Positions 8,821 through 16,479 of a stretch of DNA of 42,483 nucleotides are shown piece after piece (position 1 is the first letter of the stretch; the number at the start of each line of letters is the position of its first letter). This stretch comes from Microcystis aeruginosa Ma_MB_S_20031200_S102 (lineage in GTDB: Bacteria; Cyanobacteriota; Cyanobacteriia; Cyanobacteriales; Microcystaceae): contig SFBI01000143.1 in assembly GCA_007095845.1 (NCBI GenBank), positions 1 to 42,483 of the forward strand, written 5' to 3'. The notes under the pieces were generated by a model. The model worked only from the letters and a program-made list of their open reading frames with translations. It was not told where the DNA came from and searched no databases. A program made the translations under genes and the position numbers.

Positions 8821-9003
8821 TTAACGACGACGGGTTCTTTGTCGTCTCCGGGCTACTGCTTTACGCTTTCTCTTTTCTTGAGGGGTTTCAAAAAATTGAT
8901 GCTTTTTGATATCCGCATAAATTCCCGCTTTCGCTACCTGTCGCTTAAAACGACGCAGGGCTGATTCGATCGCCTCGTTCTGACCAACTACCACTTGGGT
9001 CAT
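8821..9003 (-). CDS. rpsU: 30S ribosomal protein S21
   Basis: The 60-residue basic protein starts [20 protein letters not shown] and ends in an arginine-rich tail (RRRQRTRRR), typical of bacterial S21, which joins the small subunit near the anti-Shine-Dalgarno end of 16S rRNA. A very strong ribosome binding site, AGGAGGTG, lies at 9014-9021, ten bases before the ATG. It is a single-gene unit with its own terminator. Cyanobacteria often carry two S21 paralogues; only this one is in view. Confidence 0.96.
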   Translation of the reverse strand: MTQVVVGQNEAIESALRRFKRQVAKAGIYADIKKHQFFETPQEKRKRKAVARRRQRTRRR

Positions 9004-9069
9004 TAACCTAATTCACCTCCTGTAACTGCTCTCTGCCTAAAAAATGCCAACTTCTCATTATAGCATAAT

Positions 9070-9423
9070 CTAGGGTAAAAAGCGATCCAAGGCGGCCTTT
9101 AATTCTTCGATTTCTGTCTCGATACTACCTTCCTGGGCAGCTCGGGCAATACATTCGCTCAGATGTTCGTCGAGAATAATTCTGGCGACGCGATCAATCG
9201 CCCCGCGAATAGCGGCAATTTGCATCAAAACTTCGGGACAGGGGCGATTTTCCGATACCATCGTCTTGATGCCGCGAATATGTCCTTCGATCCGCGAGAG
9301 ACGGTTAATAATTTGCTTCAGGGAAGCTTCGCTATGGACGTGGGGAGTCCCTTTTGACTCGTGGTCATGGCCCGTCTCGTCGTGGTTGTGAAGGGGGTCG
9401 AAAGGGGTAATTTGATTAGTCAA
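9070..9423 (-). CDS. inrS: Nickel-responsive CsoR/RcnR-family repressor, InrS-like
   Basis: The 117-residue protein has a histidine-rich N-terminus (residues 12-30) and the all-helical DUF156 fold. Candidate metal ligands are His30, Cys62 (NRPCPEV), His87 and Cys91 (DEHLSEC). Their spacing of 32, 25 and 4 residues equals that of His21, Cys53, His78 and Cys82 known for Synechocystis InrS, which releases DNA on binding Ni(II) and so de-represses the nickel exporter gene nrsD. The conserved DNA-contact arginine region SRIEGHIRGI is present. No exporter is next to it here. A copper-sensing CsoR is less likely given the full InrS ligand set. Confidence 0.85.
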   Translation of the reverse strand: MTNQITPFDPLHNHDETGHDHESKGTPHVHSEASLKQIINRLSRIEGHIRGIKTMVSENRPCPEVLMQIAAIRGAIDRVARIILDEHLSECIARAAQEGSIETEIEELKAALDRFLP

Positions 9424-9757
9424 GGGTTTACTGTCAATTCAGTTCTACTTTCTAGTGTGCCACAGTTGCGAACCCCCAGTCCCTAGGATGGTTTTGTCTG
9501 GGTTAAATTTCAGTTTCGGGGTCTTCGGTTTGCCAATCGGGGCAATTTTTCTCTTGATTCCAACCGGAGGGATGAAATCCACGGGAGGGGGTGGAACGAA
9601 CCACAAAGACACAAAGGACACAAAGATCGATCAATCATAATGTAAGTTAAACTTATCACACAGAACCTAGAAGAGCCGATAAGGGTGTGGGGTATGGGAA
9701 GCAAAAAGTTGATCACTGATCACTGAAATAACCTACTAATGATAGTTTAGATTGACC
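9424..9757. other. Intergenic region with a truncated MITE
   Basis: This 334-base gap between the divergent InrS-like and secreted-protein genes holds a truncated copy of the GGCTCT-ended element at 9584-9677 and one iteron-like GATCACTGATCACTGA stretch just before the next gene. Promoters for both flanking genes must lie here, but I cannot place them with confidence. Confidence 0.55.
9584..9677. mobile_element. Truncated MITE-A copy (GGCTCT family)
   Basis: This stretch matches the inner part and one end of the complete element at 12275-12416: the run ACCACAAAGACACAAAGGAC, then AAACTTATCACACAG and the terminal AGAGCC. The other end (GGCTCTCCCAGG) is missing; similarity starts abruptly near 9584. 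Confidence 0.75.
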
Positions 9758-10228
9758 ATGAAAAAGATGATATTGACTTTACTATTAGCTTGGCTTTTAG
9801 TTGCTAATATGAATAGCCAAGGGGTTTTAGCGATGACGATCGATTTTCAATGGTCGGGAAATCAAGGCTATACAGCTAAAGGTTCTTTTAGTTATGATGA
9901 AAAAACGGCCCCAGCTATCTTTTCGGAAAAAGGTTCGGGAAAAACGCAAGTTTTAGAAAATTTTCAGGTATCTTTTTATGATAACAGTGGTCAAGAGATC
10001 GCTAAATACGATAATGTCAGCGAGGGAATTTCCTCCGCTAATTATTTTCAGTTTAATTTTAATACCAAAACTGGTCAAGTTTTTGGCTCGATCGATCTAG
10101 GAGGTGAAGGGATGGGGGAAATCTATCTTCAAGGGGTGGTTAAGGATAATTTGGCACTCTTGCGGGTGGAGTCGGCAGATCTGATCATGGATGAAGATGA
10201 TTCACCAGAAATTATCACTCAGTTTTAA
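9758..10228 (+). CDS. Secreted protein of unknown function
   Basis: The 156-residue product begins MKKMILTLLLAWLLVANM, a clear signal peptide with probable cleavage after VLA near residue 25. The mature part looks like a small beta-rich domain (FQWSGNQGYTAKGSFSYDE) and ends in an acidic tail (DEDDSPE). The start of the mature domain recalls beta-sandwich proteins common in cyanobacterial secretomes, but no PEP-CTERM anchor is present and I cannot name the family. The ATG at 9758 is used; a TTG two codons upstream is an unnecessary alternative. Confidence 0.72.
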   Translation: MKKMILTLLLAWLLVANMNSQGVLAMTIDFQWSGNQGYTAKGSFSYDEKTAPAIFSEKGSGKTQVLENFQVSFYDNSGQEIAKYDNVSEGISSANYFQFNFNTKTGQVFGSIDLGGEGMGEIYLQGVVKDNLALLRVESADLIMDEDDSPEIITQF

Positions 10229-10257
10229 CTCAATCGATCGGGAGAGTAGGGATCATC

Positions 10258-12147
10258 CTAGCCTGATTTTTCTGCTAATTCTAACCAGCGATCGGTTAAA
10301 TTATCAATTTTTTGACTTAATTGAGCTAATTCTTCGGTCAGAGCGGTTATTTTGGTAAAATCTTCTAGGGGTTTTCCATAAAGTACCTGTTCAATTTCAG
10401 CTTTTTTTGCTTCTAAAATTGGTATTTGTTTTTCGATGTCTTCGTATTCTTTTTTCTCTTTAAAAGAGATTTTTTTATTGATGGGTGAGGGAGAAGCTTT
10501 AACAGTTTTTGGGGTGACTTTTTTTTCTTTTGGTTCCTCCTCGTCTTTTTTCTGATCGAGATAAAGGGAATAATTACCCGGATATTGACGGATATTACCC
10601 CCGGTTTCAAAGGCAAAAATAGTATCAACTACTCGATCGAGAAAATAGCGATCATGGGAAACGACAATCACACAACCGTTAAAGTCCTCTAAATATTCTT
10701 CCAAAATTGCTAAAGTCTGCACATCGAGATCATTGGTGGGTTCATCTAAGATTAAAACATTAGGCGCACTCATCAAAACTCGTAGTAAAAATAAGCGTCG
10801 TCTTTCTCCTCCAGAAAGTTTATAAATTGGTGCATACTGTTGATCGGGAGGAAAGAGAAATTTTTCTAACATCTGGGAAGCAGTAATCACGCTACCGTCT
10901 AGGGTTTTGACTAATTCGGCCACACTTTTCAGATATTCGATCACTCTTTGATTTTCGTTGATATTGAGATCATCGGATTGTTGATCAAAGTAACCAATAT
11001 GAATAGTGGAACCGATGTCAACCGTGCCTAAATCGGGAAGAGTTTTCCCGGTAATAATATCCATGAGAGTAGATTTTCCTACCCCATTACTGCCAATAAT
11101 ACCGATGCGATCTTCGGGAGTAAAAATATAGGTAAAATCTTTAATTAAAGTGCGATCTCCGTAAGCTTTCGAGATATTTTCTAGTTCAATAACTTTTTTG
11201 CCGATGCGTCTTCCTGCGGTGGCAATATCGACTTTTCCCTCCACCTGTTTAAATTCCTTATTACCCATGGACTGAATGCGATCAATCCGCGCTTTTTGTT
11301 TGGTACTGCGAGCTTTTGGTCCTCGGGATAACCATTCCAATTCCCGTCGTAAAACTCCCGCGTGTTTGCGTTGACTACTGGCGATCGATTCTTCCGCTAA
11401 AGCTTTTTTTTCTAGATAATAAGCGTAATTTCCCCCATAAGTAGATAAGTCTCCCCGATCGATTTCAATGATGCGATTAGTCACTCGATCGAGAAAATAG
11501 CGATCGTGAGTAATTAATAATAATCCTCCCCGAAAACGGGACAAATAACTCTGTAACCACTCCACGGAAAGTGCGTCTAAATGGTTGGTGGGTTCATCCA
11601 TCAATAAACAGTCAGGATCGGCTAAAAGTGCGGTAGCGATGGCGATTCTTTTGCGATATCCCCCCGATAAATCTCCCACGCGAGCATTAAAATTATCGAT
11701 GCCCAGTTTACTTAAAATAACTTTAGCATTAGTTTCTAAATCCCAGGCGGCAAGTTTATCAATTTGTTGCGAAACCCTTGACAAACGTTCCATAATAGTA
11801 TCCAGATTTTCTGGCTCATGGACAAGGCGATCGGACAATTCCTCGTATTCCTTAATTAAAGTCATACTTTCGCCACTATCGGCGAAAACCTGCTCTAAAA
11901 CCGTTTTATCGTCGTCTAGCTCGGGTTGCTGGGGTAAATAGACGATTTTCATCCCCGAATTGATTTGAATTTCGCCACCATCGATCGCTTCTAAACCGGC
12001 GATCATTTTCAATAGGGTCGATTTTCCCGATCCATTTGTACCGATCAGTCCGACTTTATCGCGATCATCGAGGCTAAAACTGGCATCTTTGAGAATTTCC
12101 TTAATACCGAAGTCTTTTTTGAGCGATCGAACCGTCAGCAGTGTCAT
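10258..12147 (-). CDS. uup: ABC-F family ATPase, Uup-like
   Basis: The 629-residue protein has two ATP-binding cassettes and no membrane domain. Domain one shows Walker A GTNGSGKST, signature LSGGYRKR and Walker B LLMDEPTNHLD; domain two shows GSNGVGKST, LSGGERRR and LILDEPTNDLD. A linker rich in basic residues joins them, and a C-terminal lysine/glutamate-rich coiled coil (about 540-629) is typical of the Uup branch. Uup and its relatives act at the ribosome and on branched DNA rather than in transport. It converges with the secreted-protein gene. Assignment to Uup rather than another ABC-F subgroup rests on the C-terminal coiled coil. Confidence 0.9.
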   Translation of the reverse strand: MTLLTVRSLKKDFGIKEILKDASFSLDDRDKVGLIGTNGSGKSTLLKMIAGLEAIDGGEIQINSGMKIVYLPQQPELDDDKTVLEQVFADSGESMTLIKEYEELSDRLVHEPENLDTIMERLSRVSQQIDKLAAWDLETNAKVILSKLGIDNFNARVGDLSGGYRKRIAIATALLADPDCLLMDEPTNHLDALSVEWLQSYLSRFRGGLLLITHDRYFLDRVTNRIIEIDRGDLSTYGGNYAYYLEKKALAEESIASSQRKHAGVLRRELEWLSRGPKARSTKQKARIDRIQSMGNKEFKQVEGKVDIATAGRRIGKKVIELENISKAYGDRTLIKDFTYIFTPEDRIGIIGSNGVGKSTLMDIITGKTLPDLGTVDIGSTIHIGYFDQQSDDLNINENQRVIEYLKSVAELVKTLDGSVITASQMLEKFLFPPDQQYAPIYKLSGGERRRLFLLRVLMSAPNVLILDEPTNDLDVQTLAILEEYLEDFNGCVIVVSHDRYFLDRVVDTIFAFETGGNIRQYPGNYSLYLDQKKDEEEPKEKKVTPKTVKASPSPINKKISFKEKKEYEDIEKQIPILEAKKAEIEQVLYGKPLEDFTKITALTEELAQLSQKIDNLTDRWLELAEKSG

Positions 12148-12274
12148 GATTTCTGGGAATAATCCTTCTTTTCTATTGTAATGTCTCGACTAATATAAGC
12201 AGCGTGGTTTCAAAAAATTAACCAACTAATACCATTTGCATCTGGTAAATTACCTAATTTTCAGGAAAAAAGTT

Positions 12275-12416
12275 GGCTCTTCTAAGTTCTGTGTGATAAG
12301 TTTAACTTACAATGTGATCGATCTTTGTGTCCTTTGTGTCTTTGTGGTTCGCTCCACCCCCTCGCTAGGAGTAATGTATCTTAGAATACATTTTACTCAC
12401 CAAACCTGGGAGAGCC
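12275..12416. mobile_element. Complete MITE-A, 142 bp, with target duplication
   Basis: The element runs from GGCTCTTCTAAGTTCTGTGT to its imperfect inverted end CACCAAACCTGGGAGAGCC. The 7-mer AAAAGTT lies on both sides (12268-12274 and 12417-12423). GGCTCT ends with roughly 8-bp target duplications are the hallmark of ISL3-family elements, so this is probably an ISL3-mobilised non-autonomous element. It has no coding capacity. Related copies are at 9584, 28147 and 38806. Confidence 0.85.
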
Positions 12417-12505
12417 AAAAGTTCCGAAAATTTCCCCCCGATCCTTCCAAAGACTGGCACTTTTTGATTTCCAAAAAGCCTAAAAGTTTTACCCAACAAG
12501 GTTTT

Positions 12506-12563
12506 GGCTCTTCGGTTTGTGTTATGCAGTCGATTTATGCTCCCCTATTGAAACATACTAAGT
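12506..12563. mobile_element. 58-bp deletion derivative of MITE-B with 8-bp target duplication
   Basis: It joins GGCTCTTCGGTTTGTGTTAT (one end of the 187-bp element at 33359-33545) to GTCGATTTATGCTCCC, which in the full element lies near the other end, so about 120 bases of interior are missing. AAGGTTTT flanks it exactly on both sides (12498-12505 and 12564-12571), although the terminal CCGAAGAGCC of the right end is absent. Confidence 0.75.
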
Positions 12564-12576
12564 AAGGTTTTTAGAT

Positions 12577-12593
12577 TTATTCAGCAAGTCCTA
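12577..12593 (-). repeat. IS-end-like motif TAGGACTTGCTGAA
   Basis: Read on the minus strand this is TAGGACTTGCTGAATAA. Close variants occur at 5073 (TAGGGCTTGCT), 16384 (TAGGGTTTGCTGAA) and 19529 (TAGGGCTTGCTGAAAA), suggesting ends of one insertion sequence family left behind. No transposase is beside any of them. Confidence 0.5.
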
Positions 12594-12622
12594 AATAAAA
12601 TCGTTCAGTTCAAGGGATAAGT

Positions 12623-12684
12623 GGTGCGTTACGATGGATTGTTACCTTGAAGTCAAAACAGCAATTTTTGCCGTCTAACGCACC
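12623..12684. repeat. 62-bp hairpin element (GGTGCGTTA family)
   Basis: This element has arms of about 14-15 bp, GGTGCGTTACGATGG and the near complement of it ending in TAACGCACC, around a spacer. Copies of exactly the same length are at 33762-33823 and 35556-35617. It is intergenic, about 45 bases downstream of the DnaJ-like gene stop, where it could also act as a transcript-end structure. Confidence 0.75.
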
Positions 12685-12729
12685 CCCGGTTTTAGTGACA
12701 AGATAACTGCTCTGGGTATAGCTAGGAAC

Positions 12730-13737
12730 TTAAATTTGCACCTGTTTGAGATGACGACGGGGATCAGTGGTACGCTGAGATTTAATTTTCTCGTATAATT
12801 CCCGTTCGATCGCCGTTAACTGTTTGGGAGTATCGATGACAATTTTGACTAATTGATCGCCGCGTTGTCCTTTATTATCGATCCAACCTTTACCTCGTAA
12901 GCGTAGGGATTGACTGGAACGAATACCTGCGGGAACTTTTACCGTCACCAGGCCATCGGGGGTAGGAACTTCGATCGCTGTACCTAAAACCGCCTCATCG
13001 GGAGTAATCGGCACTTCACAGGTTAAATTGTCGCCTTCAAAAGTAAAGAAAGGATGGGGTTCTAATTCCACATCGAGAAATAGATCTCCCCGTTGTTTAC
13101 TCAAGGGATCGATTAGTCCTTTACCCCGTACCCGGAGACGATTACCGGTTTTGGTTCCTGGGGGGATTTTGATATCGATCATTTCTCCGGCTAAATTAAC
13201 CCGTTTTTGTACTCCTCGTAAAGCTTCCCCAAAAGTCAGACGCAGTTTAGCGGTGGAGATACCAGAAGTGACCGATTGCGGTGGAGTGCGAGCGCCGGCA
13301 AAGTCGTTAAAATTGCTAAAATCGCCAAATCCTCCCCCCGGAGTCCCGTAGGAATGGGAACCGGGGCGAGTACCGCCGGAGCGGCCCATGCGACCGAGCA
13401 GTTCATTGATAAAATCATCAAAGGTGCTGTACTGGCTAAAGTCAAAACCGTCGGAACCAAAGTCAACCCCCCCATTGCCGCTGGGCCTATTCGATCGCCC
13501 GGCCTGTTGCCAATATTGTCCAAATTGATCGTATTTTTGGCGTTTTTCGCTATCGGAGAGGACTTCGTAAGCTTCACTAATTTCTTTAAAACGTTCTTCG
13601 GCGCTTTTATCGTTAGGATTGCGATCGGGGTGATATTTGACGGCTAATTTGCGAAAAGCTTTTTTAATTTCTTCGGCGCTGGCAGTTTTACCTACTCCCA
13701 GAACGGCATAATAATCTTTATAATCTGCGGCAGGCAT
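12730..13737 (-). CDS. DnaJ-type (CbpA-like) co-chaperone
   Basis: The 335-residue protein begins with a J domain (about 8-72) carrying the HPD motif at 36-38 that stimulates Hsp70 ATPase. A Gly/Phe/Ser-rich linker (about 80-150) follows, then the two-lobed DnaJ C-terminal substrate domain (about 160-320). The four CxxCxGxG zinc repeats of type I DnaJ are absent, so it is a type II protein like CbpA or Synechocystis Slr0093. It delivers unfolded clients to DnaK in the cytosol. No dnaK or grpE is adjacent. A good ribosome site (AGGAG) precedes the ATG. Confidence 0.92.
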   Translation of the reverse strand: MPAADYKDYYAVLGVGKTASAEEIKKAFRKLAVKYHPDRNPNDKSAEERFKEISEAYEVLSDSEKRQKYDQFGQYWQQAGRSNRPSGNGGVDFGSDGFDFSQYSTFDDFINELLGRMGRSGGTRPGSHSYGTPGGGFGDFSNFNDFAGARTPPQSVTSGISTAKLRLTFGEALRGVQKRVNLAGEMIDIKIPPGTKTGNRLRVRGKGLIDPLSKQRGDLFLDVELEPHPFFTFEGDNLTCEVPITPDEAVLGTAIEVPTPDGLVTVKVPAGIRSSQSLRLRGKGWIDNKGQRGDQLVKIVIDTPKQLTAIERELYEKIKSQRTTDPRRHLKQVQI

Positions 13738-13817
13738 TGATACGCTATCTCCTTAGCAATGAGGATTCAGTCGGGATATTCCTAATCTAACTTAATTTTA
13801 TCGCTGTCAGGCTTGAA

Positions 13818-13868
13818 TCAGTGATCGGTGATCGGTTAACAGTAACCAGTAACCGGTGATCAGTGAAA
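13818..13868. repeat. Iteron cluster (GTGATCGGTGATCGG / AGTAACCAGTAACC)
   Basis: Short 7-8 base units related to CAGTGATCA and CAGTAACC are repeated head to tail between two minus-strand genes. A second run, ACTGATCACTGATCACTGAT, is at 13922-13946 and enters the end of the TVP38 gene. These are the short iterated repeats common in Microcystis. Confidence 0.7.
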
Positions 13869-13941
13869 ATAAAGTGCCGAAGTTTTCACTTAACACTATC
13901 TACTTAAAACTCCAATCTGATAACTGATCACTGATCACTGA

Positions 13942-14592
13942 TCACTGAAAGGGGAATTGCCGACGACGACGATACCAAGTTCCCACAGCTACTAACAAAG
14001 CAATGAGGGTAAAAGCCATCATTAGGGGCAGTATATCGCCTTTTCCTAGAGATTTTAAACCCGCACCCATCATGACAAAGGGTAAAATTCCGGGTACAGT
14101 GCCTAATAAAGTACCGATAAAATAATCGCGAAAACGAATAGAAGTTAATCCTGCAACAAAGTTAACAATACCGTAGGGAATAATCGGTAATAGACGGATA
14201 GCAAACATATAAAATAGTCCCCCTTGCTGCATTTCTGCATCGATCGCTTGCCATTTTCCTTGAAATTTTTTGGCGGTATATTCCCGGCCAATAGTACGGG
14301 TAAACGCAAAGGCAACTATAGCGGCAACCAAAGCGGCGATCGTTGTCCAAACTGTTCCCATAACCACCCCAAAGATGGCCCCACCGCTAAGGTTTAAGGG
14401 GGTAGAAGGCAGAATTAAAATTGTCCCGATCGTATAGAGAATAATATACAAGATGGGGGCGATAATTCCCATTTGTTTTAACCAAATCTGTAATTGTTGG
14501 GAGTCGATACCACCGATCAGATAAACTCCGATCGCCGTGGCCATAATACAAATTATGGTTAGGATCATGACACCACTTTTAGTTTTAGACAT
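13942..14592 (-). CDS. TVP38/TMEM64 family membrane protein
   Basis: The 216-residue protein has about six membrane helices and the SNARE-associated (DedA/VTT) domain with the family core GGAIFGVVMGTVWTT and FALRL-like segment MFAIRLLPIIPYGIVNF, followed by the glycine-rich YFIGTLLGTVPG. Such proteins sit in the inner membrane; eukaryotic relatives are lipid scramblases and some bacterial ones help in phospholipid or undecaprenyl-phosphate handling, so a lipid role is plausible but unproven. Its last codons and stop (FQ, TGA) come from the CAGTGATCA iteron run, so the native C-terminus may have been altered by repeat insertion. Confidence 0.88.
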   Translation of the reverse strand: MSKTKSGVMILTIICIMATAIGVYLIGGIDSQQLQIWLKQMGIIAPILYIILYTIGTILILPSTPLNLSGGAIFGVVMGTVWTTIAALVAAIVAFAFTRTIGREYTAKKFQGKWQAIDAEMQQGGLFYMFAIRLLPIIPYGIVNFVAGLTSIRFRDYFIGTLLGTVPGILPFVMMGAGLKSLGKGDILPLMMAFTLIALLVAVGTWYRRRRQFPFQ

Positions 14593-14825
14593 TTAACGGC
14601 AATTTTTGGCTAAGTTCGGGTTGCAAAACACAAGATGCAGCCGGGGTCTATACTTCCCTGTTGCCAAAAATATAGCAGAAATCCGCTTTTGCCACAAACC
14701 CTAAGTAGCATCATGTTCAACGAATTGACGATAATTATTTTTCTGGTCTGAAAAGCCAACTCTTGAAAAAGGGGACAATTGTTAATTATTATTAAAAGTA
14801 TATTTACTAATTAACCAAAATACCA

Positions 14826-15614
14826 GTGAAACTAGCTCAAGCTCAGACGATATTAACAGACACTTTAACCGTATTTTGGGGAGAATGGTTAGATTTACGG
14901 GCGAGAGTCCTTCAGATCGCCGCTACAGGTCTAATTTCTCCCCTAATCTATATTATTGGTTTCGGGTTGGGGTTGGGAAGCGCCCTCGATCGCTCGATGA
15001 AACCCTCGATCGGCGATTCTTATCTAGAATTTATTTTACCCGGAATGGTGGCCCTGTCCTCAATGGCGATCAGTTTCGTGGGAACTACCTTTTCTATCTG
15101 CGGCGATCGCTTATTTAGTAAAACCTTCGAGGAATTATTATTACTTCCCGTCCATCCCCTCTCATTATTTTTAGGCAAAGTTCTTGCGGGAATTTTGCGG
15201 GGTGTAATGACTTCTGCATCAGTGATTCTTGTTGCTATCTTATTTACAGGAAAATTTGCCAGTTTTCTCAATCCGCTCTTTTTATTAGTTTTAATCTTAA
15301 ATTGTGCTGTCTTTGCTGGTTTAGGGGCAGTTGTCGGATTGCGAGTTACATCCATCGAAAGTGTCAATCTGTATAATAATTTTTTGATCGTGCCGATGTC
15401 TTTTTTAGGAGCAACTTTTTTCGATCCAAAAACCTTACCCTGGGCATTAAAAATTATTGTTTATGCCTTGCCCCTCACCTATACTAGTCTAGCATTAAGA
15501 GCCGCAGCCTACGATATTAATCAATTTCCTTGGTTCGCTATCCCCATTTTATTAATCTTCGCTATTCTTCTCTCGATCGTCGGCGCTTATCAATTCTCCC
15601 ATCAACGGGATTAA
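14826..15614 (+). CDS. ABC-2 type transporter permease
   Basis: The 262-residue protein has six hydrophobic segments and the ABC-2 permease layout (YLEFILPGMVALSSM, LFSKTFEELLLLPVHPLSLF). It would form the membrane part of an exporter driven by a separate ATPase; no ATP-binding subunit is next to it, so the partner and cargo are unknown. The start is a GTG at 14826: the family N-terminus (WGEWLDLRARVLQI) follows closely and no better ATG exists upstream in frame. It is a single gene flanked by a divergent gene and iterons. Confidence 0.87.
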   Translation: MKLAQAQTILTDTLTVFWGEWLDLRARVLQIAATGLISPLIYIIGFGLGLGSALDRSMKPSIGDSYLEFILPGMVALSSMAISFVGTTFSICGDRLFSKTFEELLLLPVHPLSLFLGKVLAGILRGVMTSASVILVAILFTGKFASFLNPLFLLVLILNCAVFAGLGAVVGLRVTSIESVNLYNNFLIVPMSFLGATFFDPKTLPWALKIIVYALPLTYTSLALRAAAYDINQFPWFAIPILLIFAILLSIVGAYQFSHQRD

Positions 15615-15634
15615 ATCAGTTATCAGTTATCAGA
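15615..15634. repeat. Iteron CAGTTATCAGTTATCAG
   Basis: A short direct repeat of TATCAGT directly after the permease stop codon; the same family occurs at 34646, 37419 and 41344. Confidence 0.6.
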
Positions 15635-15750
15635 TTTTAGTTTTCAGTGAATAGTATTAAGTGGCAAGTTTTGATCTTTCTTTTCACCGATTACTGTTTA
15701 CCGATAAAAGCAACAAGCTCCTGACTTATATTCCCTGACTTCTTTTTACT

Positions 15751-16335
15751 TTGAATAAACATATCCTTTTTTATAAACCCTACGATGTATTATGTCAGTT
15801 TACTGATGAACATGGTCGCTCAACTTTAAAAGATTATCTTCCCATCCCGAAGATCTATTCCGTCGGTCGTTTAGACAGGGATAGTGAGGGATTATTATTA
15901 CTCACAGATAACGGTCAATTACAGCATCGTTTGGGTCATCGTCAATTTGCCCATTTGCGTAGCTATTGGGTACAAGTAGAAAGAATTCCTGACCTAAATG
16001 CTTTAGAAAAATTGCGTCAAGGTCTTCATATTCAGGATTATATTACTCGACCAGCAATAGTTAATTTACTAGATTTTGAACCAGATTTACCACCGAGAGA
16101 GCCACCGATTCGTTATCGAAAATCTGTCCCCACCGCTTGGTTAGAAATTACTTTAACTGAGGGGAGAAATCGTCAGGTAAGACGGATGACTGCTGCCGTT
16201 GGTTATCCGACTTTAAGGTTAATTAGAACAGCTATTACTATTGACAAAAACAATAAATTATGCTTAACAGGATTGCAACCCGGTCAATGGAGAGAAGTGA
16301 CTGAAAAAGAGAGAAAAGCCTTAGAAAGGTTATAA
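15751..16335 (+). CDS. RluE/RsuA-family rRNA pseudouridine synthase
   Basis: The 194-residue protein has no S4 domain and starts directly with the catalytic domain. The active-site motif [14 protein letters not shown] contains the catalytic aspartate, and [14 protein letters not shown] is the family's C-terminal motif. Length and N-terminus ([13 protein letters not shown]) match RluE, which modifies U2457 of 23S rRNA in E. coli. The start is a TTG at 15751: a stop codon lies 15 bases upstream in frame and the conserved domain begins within four residues, leaving no room for another start. RluE is the best guess; RluF or RsuA-like targets cannot be excluded. Confidence 0.88.
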   Translation: MNKHILFYKPYDVLCQFTDEHGRSTLKDYLPIPKIYSVGRLDRDSEGLLLLTDNGQLQHRLGHRQFAHLRSYWVQVERIPDLNALEKLRQGLHIQDYITRPAIVNLLDFEPDLPPREPPIRYRKSVPTAWLEITLTEGRNRQVRRMTAAVGYPTLRLIRTAITIDKNNKLCLTGLQPGQWREVTEKERKALERL

Positions 16336-16383
16336 TTTATCTAAGCAACTGCATCCAGATTAAAATCCTTTTGTTTCTATAGA

Positions 16384-16397
16384 TAGGGTTTGCTGAA
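16384..16397 (+). repeat. IS-end-like motif TAGGGTTTGCTGAA
   Basis: One of four scattered copies (5073, 12577, 16384, 19529) of a short terminal-looking motif; no transposase nearby. It sits between the pseudouridine synthase and RecQ stops. Confidence 0.4.
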
Positions 16398-16479
16398 CAA
16401 ATCTAACTCCCTTCTCCCTTCTTCTCAGTCTCCTATACCTTTTAAAGTGGGGGTTTGCATTAAAAGAGTTCCTCCAGCG

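Noticed and set aside
9430-9500. InrS operator upstream of the regulator
   Set aside because: CCCCC and CCCTAGG tracts are present, but I do not see a clear inverted G/C-tract site, so autoregulation is not claimed.
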